Of a DNA stretch of 64,000 nucleotides, positions 48,918 to 60,728 are shown in pieces. Within the stretch, counting starts at the first letter, position 1, and every line of letters starts with the position of its first letter. The notes under the pieces were generated by a model. The model saw nothing but the letters and a program-made list of their open reading frames with translations, did not search any database and was not told where the DNA came from. The stretch comes from Schauerella fraxinea (GTDB lineage Bacteria; Pseudomonadota; Gammaproteobacteria; Burkholderiales; Burkholderiaceae_B), in the NCBI GenBank assembly GCA_030849945.1, contig JAVDKK010000003.1, positions 434,001 to 498,000 of the forward strand. Direction: 5' to 3'. Made by a program: the position numbers and the translations under genes.

Positions 48918-50281
48918 ACGCGCCGGGTCTGTACCAGCAGTTTTCGCAAGGGTTGGATCCCAACCCCATGAACGATCTGTCCAAATCGATGGTGCTGCAT
49001 GGCCGCCACATCGAGCCGCAGATCGTGGCCGGTCTCGACGGCAACAACTGGGGTCTGCAGGATTACGTCGCCCGTGGCGGCTACGAAGCCTTGCGCAAGA
49101 TCCTCACCACGGGCATGAAGCCCGAGGACGTGATCGCCGAGGTGAAAGCTTCCGGTTTGCGCGGCCGTGGCGGCGCCGGTTTTCCGACGGGCCTGAAGTG
49201 GAGCTTCATGCCGCGCGCATTCCCGGGTCAGAAGTACCTGGTGTGCAATTCGGACGAAGGCGAGCCGGGCACGTTCAAGGATCGCGACATCCTGCGCTTC
49301 AATCCGCACATCGTGATCGAAGGCATGGCCATTGCCGCCTTCGCGATGGGCATCAGCGTGGGCTACAACTACATTCACGGCGAGATCTTCGAAGTCTACG
49401 ACCGCTTCGAAGCGGCGCTTGAAGAGGCGCGTCGCGCCGGCTTCCTGGGCGACAAGATTCTCGGTTCGGAATTCAGCTTCCAGTTGCACGCGTTTCACGG
49501 TTACGGCGCCTATATCTGCGGCGAAGAAACCGCACTGCTGGAATCGCTTGAAGGCAAGAAGGGCCAGCCGCGCTTCAAGCCGCCATTTCCGGCGAGCTTT
49601 GGCCTCTACGGCAAGCCCACCACGATCAACAACACCGAAACGTTCGCGGCCGTGCCGTGGATCATTCGCAATAGCGGCGCGCAGTACCTCGAAGTGGGGA
49701 AGCCCAACAACGGCGGTACGAAGCTGTTCTCGATTTCCGGCGACGTCGAGCTGCCCGGCAACTACGAGATTCCGATGGGCACGCCGTTCTCCAAGCTCCT
49801 CGAGCTGGCGGGCGGCATGCGCGGCGGGCGCAAGCTCAAGGCGGTGATTCCTGGCGGTTCGAGTGCGCCGGTGTTGCCGGCCGACATCATGATGGACACC
49901 ACGATGGACTACGATTCCATCGCCAAATCCGGATCGATGCTGGGCTCGGGCGCGGTCATCGTCATGGACGAGACGCGCTGCATGGTCAAGTCGCTGATGC
50001 GCTTGTCCTATTTCTACTTTGAAGAGAGCTGCGGTCAGTGCACGCCGTGCCGCGAAGGCACGGGCTGGCTCTACCGTATGGTGCACCGGATCGAGAATGG
50101 TCAAGGGCGTCCGGAAGACCTCGACATGCTGGACACCGTTGCCGGCAACATCATGGGCCGCACGATTTGCGCCCTGGGTGATGCCGCCGCGATGCCGGTA
50201 CGAGGCTTTCTCAAGCATTTTCGCGACGAATTCGCGCACCACGTGGAGCATAAGCGCTGCGTGGTTCCGCAATATCTGTAA
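48914..50281 (+). CDS. nuoF: NADH-quinone oxidoreductase subunit F
   Basis: A 455-residue NADH-binding subunit with FMN and cluster N3. AGGAGA precedes the ATG at 48914, which overlaps the nuoE stop; the longer upstream frame is shadow. LRGRGGAGFPTGLKW is the FMN/NADH site, YLVCNSDEGEPGTFKDRDIL the flavin loop, and EESCGQCTPCREGTGW plus a later Cys (TICALGDAAAMP) ligate the [4Fe-4S] cluster. It accepts hydride from NADH and starts electron flow. Confidence 0.98.
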   Translation: MNAPGLYQQFSQGLDPNPMNDLSKSMVLHGRHIEPQIVAGLDGNNWGLQDYVARGGYEALRKILTTGMKPEDVIAEVKASGLRGRGGAGFPTGLKWSFMPRAFPGQKYLVCNSDEGEPGTFKDRDILRFNPHIVIEGMAIAAFAMGISVGYNYIHGEIFEVYDRFEAALEEARRAGFLGDKILGSEFSFQLHAFHGYGAYICGEETALLESLEGKKGQPRFKPPFPASFGLYGKPTTINNTETFAAVPWIIRNSGAQYLEVGKPNNGGTKLFSISGDVELPGNYEIPMGTPFSKLLELAGGMRGGRKLKAVIPGGSSAPVLPADIMMDTTMDYDSIAKSGSMLGSGAVIVMDETRCMVKSLMRLSYFYFEESCGQCTPCREGTGWLYRMVHRIENGQGRPEDLDMLDTVAGNIMGRTICALGDAAAMPVRGFLKHFRDEFAHHVEHKRCVVPQYL

Positions 50282-50296
50282 GTTTCAGGAATAGCA

Positions 50297-52624
50297 ATGG
50301 TTGAACTTACCATCGACGGTAATGCGGTCGAAGTGCCCGAAGGCAGCATGGTGATGCATGCGGCCCAGAAGATTGGGCTGTACGTACCGCATTTCTGCTA
50401 CCACAAGAAACTGTCCATCGCGGCGAACTGCCGGATGTGCCTGGTTGAGGTCGAGAAAGCGCCCAAGGCGCTGCCCGCGTGCGCGACCCCCGCAACCAAC
50501 GGCATGATCGTGCACACCTGCTCGGAGCGCGCCCGCGCCGCTCAGAAGTCGGTGATGGAATTTCTGCTGATCAATCACCCGCTGGATTGCCCGATCTGCG
50601 ATCAGGGCGGCGAGTGCCAGTTGCAGGATCTGGCCGTCGGTTACGGCGGCTCGGCCTCGCGCTATCGTGAAGAAAAGCGCGTGGTGTTCCATAAAGACCT
50701 GGGTCCGCTGGTGTCGGCCGAGGAAATGACGCGTTGCATCCACTGCACCCGTTGCGTGCGCTTCGGCCAGGAAATTGCCGGCGTCATGGAACTGGGCATG
50801 TTGGGCCGCGGCGAACACGCTGAAATCACCGCTTTCGTGGGCCGTGCGATTGAGTCCGAGTTGTCGGGCAACATGATCGACCTCTGTCCCGTGGGCGCAC
50901 TGACCTCCAAGCCGTTCCGCTACAGCGCCCGCACATGGGAACTGGCGCGCCGCCGCTCGGTAAGCCCGCACGACAGCCTGGGCGCCAATCTGGTCATCCA
51001 GGTCAAGGACGACCGTGTGATGCGCGTGGTGCCGTTCGAAGACGAAGCCGTCAACGAATGCTGGATCAGTGATCGCGACCGTTTCTCGTACGAAGGCTTG
51101 AATAGCGACGATCGCCTGTTGGTGCCGATGATTCGCAATGCTTCCGGCCAGTGGGCCGAAGCCTCGTGGTCCGATGCCCTGCAAGCCGTGGCGCAAGGCC
51201 TCACGCGCGTTCGCGACAGCTTCGGTGCCGGACAGATCGGCGCCCTGGCGACTGAATACGCCACCGTCGAAGAATTCGCCTTGCTGGCGCGCCTGACGCG
51301 TGCCCTGGGTTCGGAAAACATCGACTTCCGCCTGCGTCAAACCGACGCGGCGTTCGATGCTGCCTTGACCGGCACGCCGTGGTTGGGCATGCCGATCGCC
51401 GAACTGGACAATCTCGATCGCGTGATCGTGATCGGTTCGTTCTTGCGCAAGGATCATCCGTTGATGACGCAACGTCTGCGCCAGGCCGCCAAGCGCGGCA
51501 CGCAGATCTTGCTCATCGATGCTGCTGCCGACGATCCGCTGCTGCCGGTGGCCGGCCGCATCACGGTGGCGCCCTCCGGCTTGCCGCAGGCCGTGGCGCA
51601 AGTTGCCGTCGCGCTGGCGCAAGCCCGCGGCACGCAGGCCCCGCAGGCCTTCGCATCGGTAGAAGCCGGCGAAGCCGCGAAGGTGATCGCCGCGAGCCTG
51701 AATAGCGGCGAGAACGTCGCTGTGCTGATGGGCAACCTGGCCGTTACCGCTGATAACGCCGCCGTGTTGGCTGCCAATGCGCAAGCGTTGGCCGAGCTGG
51801 CCGGCGCCAAGTTCGGTTTCCTGACCTCCGGTGGCAACACCGTCGGCGGCTACCTGGCAGGCGCGACGCCGGGGCAGGGCGGCAAGACGGCAGCCGCGAT
51901 GCTGGCCGAGCCGCTCAAGGCTTATGTGGTCGTGCACGCCGAACCGCTGCTGGATGCCGACAATGGCCCCCAAGCCGTGCAAGCGTTGAAGGATGCGCAA
52001 TTCTCCGTGGCACTGACAGCCTACAAATCGGCTGCGGCCGATTGGGCCGACGTCATGCTGCCGATCGCGCCGTTCACCGAAACCTCGGGCACCTTCGTCA
52101 ATGCCGAAGGCCGCGCGCAGAGTTTCAAGGGCACGGTCGCTCCGTTGGGCCAAAGCCGTCCTGGCTGGAAGGTCCTGCGCGTGCTGGGCAACGTCATGCA
52201 GATTCCGGGTTTCGACGACGAAACGTCCGAGTCGGTGCGCGATGCCGTCTTGTCGGGTGGCGTGGAAACGCGCCTGTCCAACAAGATCGGTGGCGCGATC
52301 GGTGTGCCGTCCGCCGTCTCGGGTCTCGAGCGTGTGGCCGATCTGCCGATCTATCGCTCCGACGCCATGGTGCGTCGTGCCGAAGCGCTGCAAGCGGCGC
52401 CGGCCTCGCGGGCACCGACCGCTCGCATGAACGGCCGCACGTTGGCCGATCTGGGGTTGACGGCCGGTATCGCGGTGCGCGTGCGTTCGGCTTCGGGTGC
52501 AGTCGAGCTTGAAACGGTTCAGGATGACACGGTCGCCGATCGCGCGGTTCGTGTCGCGGCAGGGTTCGAACAGACCGCCGCCTTGGGTGGAACGACGGGT
52601 CAGTTGACCGTGGAGCGTGTCTGA
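50297..52624 (+). CDS. nuoG: NADH-quinone oxidoreductase subunit G
   Basis: A 775-residue 75-kDa-type subunit. The N-terminal ferredoxin domain (PHFCYHKKLSIAANCRMCLVEVE, with a fourth Cys at ALPACATPA) binds N1b. HPLDCPICDQGGECQLQDLA and RCIHCTRCVRFGQEIAG bind further [4Fe-4S] clusters, and IDLCPVGALTSKPF closes that domain. The C-terminal ~500 residues are the molybdopterin-oxidoreductase-like domain without cofactor ligands. The last base of its stop is shared with the nuoH start region. Confidence 0.98.
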   Translation: MVELTIDGNAVEVPEGSMVMHAAQKIGLYVPHFCYHKKLSIAANCRMCLVEVEKAPKALPACATPATNGMIVHTCSERARAAQKSVMEFLLINHPLDCPICDQGGECQLQDLAVGYGGSASRYREEKRVVFHKDLGPLVSAEEMTRCIHCTRCVRFGQEIAGVMELGMLGRGEHAEITAFVGRAIESELSGNMIDLCPVGALTSKPFRYSARTWELARRRSVSPHDSLGANLVIQVKDDRVMRVVPFEDEAVNECWISDRDRFSYEGLNSDDRLLVPMIRNASGQWAEASWSDALQAVAQGLTRVRDSFGAGQIGALATEYATVEEFALLARLTRALGSENIDFRLRQTDAAFDAALTGTPWLGMPIAELDNLDRVIVIGSFLRKDHPLMTQRLRQAAKRGTQILLIDAAADDPLLPVAGRITVAPSGLPQAVAQVAVALAQARGTQAPQAFASVEAGEAAKVIAASLNSGENVAVLMGNLAVTADNAAVLAANAQALAELAGAKFGFLTSGGNTVGGYLAGATPGQGGKTAAAMLAEPLKAYVVVHAEPLLDADNGPQAVQALKDAQFSVALTAYKSAAADWADVMLPIAPFTETSGTFVNAEGRAQSFKGTVAPLGQSRPGWKVLRVLGNVMQIPGFDDETSESVRDAVLSGGVETRLSNKIGGAIGVPSAVSGLERVADLPIYRSDAMVRRAEALQAAPASRAPTARMNGRTLADLGLTAGIAVRVRSASGAVELETVQDDTVADRAVRVAAGFEQTAALGGTTGQLTVERV

Positions 52625-53697
52625 TGGAATGGCTTAATGTATTGGAAAGCCACGGTACGGCCCTGTTGGGACCCACGCTGTGGCTGGTGGTGTGGACGAT
52701 CGTCAAAATCGTCGTCATCGCTGTCCCTATCATCTTGTGCGTGGCATACCTCACGTATTGGGAACGCAAGATGATCGGCGCCATGCACGTGCGTCTCGGA
52801 CCGACCCGCGTCGGTTTCCGCGGCCTGCTGCAACCGTTTGCCGACGTGTTCAAGCTGCTCACGAAAGAAGTCGTGGTGCCCACCGAAGCCAGCAAAGTGC
52901 TGTTCGTGCTGGCACCGGTGGTGACGCTCATGCCTGCCCTGGCAGCTTGGGCGGTCATTCCCTTCGGTCCCGAAATCGTGTTGTCCAACATCAATGCCGG
53001 CTTGCTCTATGTGATGGCCATCACCTCCCTGGGTGTGTATGGCGTGATCGTGGCCGGTTGGGCGTCGAACTCCAAGTACGCGTTTCTGGGCGCATTGCGC
53101 GCTTCGGCGCAGATGGTGTCGTACGAGCTGGCCATCGGCTTCGTGCTGGTGACGGTGTTGCTGGTGTCCGGCAGCCTGAACATGACCGAGATCGTGCTGG
53201 GTCAAACGCGCGGTTGGTTTGCCGATCACGGCCTGACCTTCCTGTCGTGGAACTGGCTGCCGCTCTTGCCGTTGTTCGTGATCTACGTGATTTCGGCCGT
53301 GGCCGAAACCAACCGCCATCCGTTCGACGTGGTCGAAGGCGAGTCGGAGATCGTGGCCGGTCACATGGTGGAGTACTCGGGGATGGCGTTCGCGCTGTTC
53401 TTCCTGGGTGAATACGCCAACATGATTCTGTTGTCATGCCTGGCCGCGATCATGTTCCTGGGTGGCTGGACGTCGCCCGTCGACATCGTGCCCTTTACGT
53501 GGATTCCCGGCTGGATCTGGTTGGGACTCAAAACTTTCTGCGTCGTATCGCTTTTCGTGTGGTTCCGGGCATCGTTCCCGCGCTACCGGTACGACCAGAT
53601 CATGCGTCTGGGATGGAAGATCTTCATCCCTCTGACGGGTGTGTGGCTGCTCCTGGTTGCGATTTGGATGCAGACGCCCTGGAACATTTGGCGCTAG
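52624..53697 (+). CDS. nuoH: NADH-quinone oxidoreductase subunit H
   Basis: A 357-residue membrane subunit (ND1-type) that forms the quinone entry site and couples to the first proton channel. The signature YLTYWERKMIGAMHVRLGPTRVGFRGLLQPFADVFKL is present. So is the charged loop AETNRHPFDVVEGESEIVAGHMVEYSGM, which carries the E/D chain leading from the quinone cavity into the membrane arm. The ATG overlaps the nuoG stop by one base. Confidence 0.98.
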   Translation: MEWLNVLESHGTALLGPTLWLVVWTIVKIVVIAVPIILCVAYLTYWERKMIGAMHVRLGPTRVGFRGLLQPFADVFKLLTKEVVVPTEASKVLFVLAPVVTLMPALAAWAVIPFGPEIVLSNINAGLLYVMAITSLGVYGVIVAGWASNSKYAFLGALRASAQMVSYELAIGFVLVTVLLVSGSLNMTEIVLGQTRGWFADHGLTFLSWNWLPLLPLFVIYVISAVAETNRHPFDVVEGESEIVAGHMVEYSGMAFALFFLGEYANMILLSCLAAIMFLGGWTSPVDIVPFTWIPGWIWLGLKTFCVVSLFVWFRASFPRYRYDQIMRLGWKIFIPLTGVWLLLVAIWMQTPWNIWR

Positions 53698-53709
53698 ACG
53701 AGGCTGGAA

Positions 53710-54198
53710 ATGGAAGCGATCAAGGATTTCTTCGGCAGTTTTATGCTGACCGAACTGCTCAAGGGCATGCGCCTGACGGGCAAGTACTTCTTCAAGCGCA
53801 AAGTCACGCTGCGCTACCCGCACGAGAAGACGCCGACGTCGGCGCGTTTCCGCGGGTTGCACGCGCTGCGCCGTTACCCCAATGGTGAAGAGCGTTGCAT
53901 TGCGTGCAAGCTCTGCGAAGCCGTCTGTCCGGCGGTGGCCATCACGATCGAGTCGGAAGTTCGCGAGGACGGTTCGCGCCGCACCTCACGCTACGACATC
54001 GACCTGACCAAGTGCATCTTCTGTGGCTTCTGTGAAGAAAGCTGCCCGGTGGACTCGATCGTCGAAACGCACATTCACGAGTACCACGGTGAAAAGCGCG
54101 GCGACCTGTATTTCACCAAAGACATGCTGCTTGCCGTCGGCGACCGCTACGAGCCCGAGATTGCTCGCCGCCGCGCCGAAGACGCGCCTTATCGTTGA
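53710..54198 (+). CDS. nuoI: NADH-quinone oxidoreductase subunit I
   Basis: A 162-residue 23-kDa-type ferredoxin subunit with two [4Fe-4S] clusters (N6a/N6b). The two CxxCxxCxxxCP motifs are CIACKLCEAVCPAVAI and CIFCGFCEESCPVDSI, about 40 residues apart. The N-terminal amphipathic helix anchors it on the membrane arm. It bridges NuoG and NuoB in the electron path. The start ATG at 53710 lies 12 bp after nuoH. Confidence 0.98.
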   Translation: MEAIKDFFGSFMLTELLKGMRLTGKYFFKRKVTLRYPHEKTPTSARFRGLHALRRYPNGEERCIACKLCEAVCPAVAITIESEVREDGSRRTSRYDIDLTKCIFCGFCEESCPVDSIVETHIHEYHGEKRGDLYFTKDMLLAVGDRYEPEIARRRAEDAPYR

Positions 54199-54217
54199 TC
54201 GCCGGGACCGACGCACA

Positions 54218-54874
54218 ATGACTTTCTCAACGTTTCTGTTTTACCTGCTGTCGGTAGTGATGGTGATCGCGGCTTTCCGCGTCATCACTGCCCGCAGCCC
54301 GGTAACCGCTGTACTGCACCTGATCCTGGTGTTCTTCAATGCCGCCATGCTGTGGATGCTGCTGGGTGCCGAGTTTCTCGCGCTTTTGCTGGTCGTCGTC
54401 TACGTCGGCGCGGTGATGGTGCTGTTCCTGTTCGTCGTGATGATGCTCGATGTCCGGATGTCGGACCTGCGCAAGGGTTTGCGCACGTATCTGCCGCTGG
54501 GCTTGGTCATCGGCTTGATCCTCGTGGGCGAAATGTCGTTCGTACTGGGCACCACGTGGCACGACATCGGACCCCAGGTCGAACGTGCCGCCGACTACAA
54601 CAACGCGCTCGAACTGGGCACCGCGATGTACACGCAGTACGTGTTCGCCGTCGAAGTGGGCGCCGTGTTGCTGCTGGTGGGTATGATCGCCGCGATCGCG
54701 CTCACGCTGCGCCGCCGCCGCGATGTCAAGTACAACGATGCCTCGGCCGCCGTGCGCGTCAAGGCCCGCGACCGCTTCCGCATGGTCACCATGCCGACGA
54801 TCAAGCGCGCGCGTGCAGGCGATCCCGCACCTGAAGGTACGGATCCCGCCGCCACTTCCGGAGACAAAGCATGA
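54218..54874 (+). CDS. nuoJ: NADH-quinone oxidoreductase subunit J
   Basis: A 218-residue membrane subunit (ND6-type) with five helices; the ATG at 54218 begins MTFSTFLFYLLSVVMVIAAF, and the longer upstream frame is shadow of nuoI. The third helix LLVVVYVGAVMVLFLFVVMMLD contains the pi-bulge region tied to coupling. The C-terminus has an extra charged, Lys/Arg-rich tail of about 45 residues (KARDRFRMVTMPTIKRARAG). It overlaps nuoK by four bases. Confidence 0.97.
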   Translation: MTFSTFLFYLLSVVMVIAAFRVITARSPVTAVLHLILVFFNAAMLWMLLGAEFLALLLVVVYVGAVMVLFLFVVMMLDVRMSDLRKGLRTYLPLGLVIGLILVGEMSFVLGTTWHDIGPQVERAADYNNALELGTAMYTQYVFAVEVGAVLLLVGMIAAIALTLRRRRDVKYNDASAAVRVKARDRFRMVTMPTIKRARAGDPAPEGTDPAATSGDKA

Positions 54875-55179
54875 CGATCACGCTGGCTCATTACCTGATT
54901 CTGGGCGCCATTCTGTTTGCGATCGGTGTCTTCGGCATCTTCCTGAATCGTCGCAACCTGATCGTGTTGCTCATGGCGATCGAGCTGATGCTCCTCGCCG
55001 TCAACATGAACTTCGTCGCCTTCTCCAGTTGGTTCGGCGATACCGCGGGCCAAGTGTTCGTGTTCTTCATCCTTACCGTGGCGGCCGCCGAGGCGGCCAT
55101 CGGTCTGGCCATTCTGGTGCTGTTGTTCCGTAACCTGAACACGATCAACGTCGACGATCTCGATCGCCTCAAGGGCTGA
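54871..55179 (+). CDS. nuoK: NADH-quinone oxidoreductase subunit K
   Basis: A 102-residue three-helix membrane subunit (ND4L-type). LAHYLILGAILFAIGVFGIFLNRRNLIVLLMAIELMLLAVNMNFVAF contains the conserved Glu in the second helix (AIELML). The second Glu is in the third helix (AAAEAAIGLAI). Both belong to the proton path next to NuoJ. The ATG overlaps the nuoJ stop. Confidence 0.98.
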   Translation: MTITLAHYLILGAILFAIGVFGIFLNRRNLIVLLMAIELMLLAVNMNFVAFSSWFGDTAGQVFVFFILTVAAAEAAIGLAILVLLFRNLNTINVDDLDRLKG

Positions 55180-55196
55180 CGGGGACTTGGAAGAAA

Positions 55197-57337
<2,141 letters not shown>

Positions 57338-57341
<4 letters not shown>

Positions 57342-58840
57342 TGGCAGGCGAGATGGCATCCAATTCTTTTCCCTGGCTCACGCTTGCGATTTTTGTGCCG
57401 ATCGTGTTCGGGCTGTTGGTGCTGGCGGTGGGTCGTGACGACCGCCCTGGCTTTACCCGCGGTCTGGCCCTGGTGGGCGCGATCGTCAGCTTTCTGGTGA
57501 CGATTCCGATCTACACGGGCTTTGACGAGACGACGGCAGCAATGCAGTTCGTCGAACGCGCAAACTGGATCGAATCGTTCAACGTCATGTACCACCTGGG
57601 CGTTGACGGCATTTCGCTCTGGTTCGTGCTGCTCACCGCCTTCATCACGATCATCGTCGTGGTGGCCGGCTGGGAGATCATCACCAAGCGCATCGCGCAG
57701 TACATGGCGGCGTTCCTGATCCTCTCGGGGCTGATGGTCGGCGTGTTCGTCGCGCTCGATGGCATGCTGTTCTATGTGTTCTTCGAAGCCACGCTGATCC
57801 CGATGTACATCATCGTGGGTGTGTGGGGCGGCGCCAATCGCGTCTACGCGTCGATCAAGTTCTTCCTGTACACGCTGATGGGCTCGCTGCTCACGCTGGT
57901 GGCCTTCATCTACCTGTGGAATGCGTCGGGCGGTTCGTTCGATATCCTCACCTGGCACCAGCTCAAGCTTGGCTACACCCCGCAGATCCTGCTATTCGTG
58001 GCCTTGCTCGCGGCGTTCGCCGTGAAGGTGCCGATGTGGCCGGTGCACACGTGGTTGCCCGACGCCCACGTCGAAGCGCCCACGGGTGGCTCGATCGTGC
58101 TGGCGGCGATCATGCTCAAGCTCGGCGCTTACGGTTTCCTGCGCTTCTCGCTGCCCATCCTGCCCGATGCCTCGCATAGCCTGGCGGGCATGATGATCGC
58201 GCTGTCGCTGATCGCCGTGATCTACATCGGCCTGGTCGCCATCGTTCAGGAAGACATGAAGAAGCTGGTGGCTTATTCGTCTGTTGCCCACATGGGTTTC
58301 GTGACGTTGGGTTTCTTCGTGTTCAACACGGCGGGCGTCGAAGGCGCCATCGTGCAGATGATTTCGCACGGCTTCGTCTCCGGCGCGATGTTCATGTGTA
58401 TCGGCGTGCTCTACGACCGCATGCATACGCGCAACATCGCCGACTACGGCGGTGTGGTCAACGTGATGCCCCGTTTCGTGACGTTCTTCGTGCTGTTCTC
58501 GATGGCCAACAGCGGCTTGCCCGCCACCAGCGGCTTCGTCGGTGAGTTCATGGTCATCATGGGCGCCGTCGAATACAACTTCTGGATCGGTCTGCTCGCG
58601 GCGACCGCGCTGATCTTCGGCGCTGCCTATTCGCTGTGGATGGTCAAGCGCGTGGCCTTCGGCGACATCGCCAACGATCACGTCCGCCAACTCACCGACA
58701 TCAACCGCCGCGAATTTCTGATTCTTGGCGTGATGGCGATTGCCGTGTTGTTCATGGGGATCTATCCCAAGCCTTTCACCGACGTCATGCACGTGTCGGT
58801 TGAAGCCCTGTTGCAACACGTCGCCATCTCGAAACTGTAA
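57338..58840 (+). CDS. nuoM: NADH-quinone oxidoreductase subunit M
   Basis: A 500-residue antiporter-like proton-pumping subunit (ND4-type). MFYVFFEATLIPMYIIVGVWGG has the essential Glu, and FAVKVPMWPVHTWLPDAHVEAPTGGSIVLAAIMLKLG carries the conserved Lys/His chain. Three ATGs are possible (57338, overlapping the nuoL stop; 57341; and 57353, with GGCAGG just upstream). The N-terminus of the mature protein starts effectively at MASNSFPWLTLAIF. Confidence 0.97.
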
Positions 58841-58849
58841 GACCGGATC

Positions 58850-60334
58850 ATGATGCCCATTCAAATCGATTTCGCCCTGGCGACACCGGAAATCCTGCTG
58901 CTCATTTTCGGCGCGGCGATTCTGCTGTTCGATGCCATCAACAAGCATCCCGAGCGCAAGCCCACGTTCATGCTGTCGCTCCTGGCGCTGGCCGTGATTT
59001 CCGTGGTTACCGTCGTGCAATGGCAGCAGGGTGTTGCCGGCCGCACGTTCAACGGCCTGTTCGTGGTCGACAGCATGGCGCATTTGCTCAAGCTGGCGTC
59101 CTATATCGCCGTGGCCGTGACCCTGGTGTACGGCCGCCTGTATGCGCGCGACCGCGAGATGCTGGCGGGCGGCGAGTACTACGTGCTGGCCTTGTTTGCC
59201 TTGCTCGGCCAGATGGTCATGATCTCGGCAGGCAACCTGATCACGGTGTACCTCGGCCTTGAACTGATGTCCCTGGCCTTGTATGCGCTGATCGCGCTGC
59301 GTCGCGACGACCCCGTCGCGACCGAAGCCGCCATGAAGTACTTCGTGCTGGGTGCGTTGGCTTCGGGCTTCCTGCTCTACGGTATGTCGATGATCTACGG
59401 CGCCACCGGCCATCTCGATATCGCCGTGATCTCGGAAGTCATCGGCGCCGGCCGCGCGCAGAACATGCCGTTGGTCTTCGGTATCGTGTTCCTCGTGGCA
59501 GGTCTGGCCTTCAAGCTGGGCGCAGTGCCGTTCCATATGTGGGTGCCGGACGTCTATCAAGGTTCGCCGACTGCCGCCACGCTGATCCTGGGCGGTGCGC
59601 CCAAGCTTGCGGCCTTCGCGATCACCCTGCGTCTGCTGGTGGAAGGTCTGTTCGACCTCGCCACCGATTGGCAGCCGATGTTGCTGATCATGGCGGTGCT
59701 TTCGCTTGCGATCGGCAACCTCACCGCCATCGTGCAAACGAACTTCAAGCGCCTCTTGGCCTACTCGAGCATCTCGCACATGGGCTTCGTGCTCTTGGCG
59801 CTGGGTTCGGGCTATGTAGACGGCCGTCCGAACCTGGCGGTCAACGCCTACGGCGGCGCGTTGTTCTACATGCTCACCTACGTGCTCACCACGCTGGGTT
59901 CGTTCGGTTTGATTCTGCTCCTGGCCCGTCAGGGTTTCGAAGCTGAAAACATCGCCGATCTGAAGGGCCTTAACCAACGCAGCCCGTGGCATGCCGCCAT
60001 CGTGTTGATGTTGATGGTGTCGCTTGCCGGGTTGCCGCCGATGGTGGGCTTCTACGCCAAGCTGGCCGTGCTGCAATCGGTCGTCAGCGCTGGTCACACC
60101 TGGATCGCCGTTGTGGCGGTCGTGTTCTCGCTGATCGGCGCGTTCTACTACCTGCGCGTGGTCAAAGCCGTGTACTTCGACGAGCCCTCGGGCGATGCCA
60201 TGCCGGTGCATGCCGGTATCGGCCAGCGCAGCTTGCTGTCGGTGAACGGTGCGTTGATTCTGGTCCTGGGCATTTTGCCGGGCGGCTTGATGGCACTGTG
60301 CATCAAGACGATGGGTACTTCGCTGGGTCTATGA
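58850..60334 (+). CDS. nuoN: NADH-quinone oxidoreductase subunit N
   Basis: A 494-residue antiporter-like subunit (ND2-type) that completes the set of 14. ITVYLGLELMSLALYALIAL has the conserved Glu; FKLGAVPFHMWVPDVYQGSPTAATLILGGAPKLAAFA has the channel Lys and Pro-broken helix. The two ATGs at 58850/58853 are adjacent. Its stop overlaps the start of a DUF2818 gene (ATGA), making that gene the operon's fifteenth. Confidence 0.98.
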   Translation: MMPIQIDFALATPEILLLIFGAAILLFDAINKHPERKPTFMLSLLALAVISVVTVVQWQQGVAGRTFNGLFVVDSMAHLLKLASYIAVAVTLVYGRLYARDREMLAGGEYYVLALFALLGQMVMISAGNLITVYLGLELMSLALYALIALRRDDPVATEAAMKYFVLGALASGFLLYGMSMIYGATGHLDIAVISEVIGAGRAQNMPLVFGIVFLVAGLAFKLGAVPFHMWVPDVYQGSPTAATLILGGAPKLAAFAITLRLLVEGLFDLATDWQPMLLIMAVLSLAIGNLTAIVQTNFKRLLAYSSISHMGFVLLALGSGYVDGRPNLAVNAYGGALFYMLTYVLTTLGSFGLILLLARQGFEAENIADLKGLNQRSPWHAAIVLMLMVSLAGLPPMVGFYAKLAVLQSVVSAGHTWIAVVAVVFSLIGAFYYLRVVKAVYFDEPSGDAMPVHAGIGQRSLLSVNGALILVLGILPGGLMALCIKTMGTSLGL

Positions 60335-60663
60335 ACCAGACGATTGCCGCCTGGCTCTTGATCGCATTGGCGCTGATCACCGCCAATCTGCCCTTCGTCA
60401 CCGAGCGCGTTTTTGGCGCGGTGACCTGGAAGCAGGGCGGCGCGCCCGCGATCAAGCCGCTGTGGATGCGGCTGATCGAAGTGGTCGTGTTTTATGCGAT
60501 CGTGGGTGCCCTGGGCTTCGCTGCCGAATCGGCGCTCGGCAACCGGTTTACGCAAACGTGGGAGTTTTACGCAATCACGTTTTGCTTGTTTCTGGTGCTG
60601 GGGTATCCGGGCTTTGTGTACCGGTATCTGTTTCGCCATCATGGCGGGCGGCAAGACGTGTAG
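60331..60663 (+). CDS. DUF2818 membrane protein, coupled to nuoN
   Basis: A 110-residue protein with three hydrophobic segments (TIAAWLLIALALITANLPFV, EVVVFYAIVGALGFAAESAL, FYAITFCLFLVLGYPGFVYRYLF). It belongs to a small family seen downstream of nuoN in betaproteobacteria. The ATG at 60331 overlaps the nuoN stop, so it is part of the nuo operon. It could be an accessory or assembly factor for complex I, inferred purely from the fixed position. The frame upstream is shadow of nuoN. Confidence 0.88.
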   Translation: MNQTIAAWLLIALALITANLPFVTERVFGAVTWKQGGAPAIKPLWMRLIEVVVFYAIVGALGFAAESALGNRFTQTWEFYAITFCLFLVLGYPGFVYRYLFRHHGGRQDV

Positions 60664-60700
60664 TTAGCGGTACGCGTCAACCCCACTACAGCGCAAGATC

Positions 60701-60728
60701 AAACGGTCCTTCAAGGGCCGTTTTGCTT
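60701..60728. terminator. Terminator between the nuo operon and the convergent serB-side genes
   Basis: AAACGGTCC-TTCAA-GGGCCGTTT forms a nine-pair stem with one G-U pair, followed by TGCTTTT. The stop codon of the minus-strand membrane gene lies in its loop, so it can end transcription from both sides. Confidence 0.7.

Noticed and set aside
50285..52393. 702-codon open frame opposite nuoG
   Set aside because: A shadow of nuoG caused by third-position GC bias; no protein-like composition.
57992..60211. 739-codon open frame opposite nuoM/nuoN
   Set aside because: Spans two real genes and their junction; the composition is that of an antisense frame.
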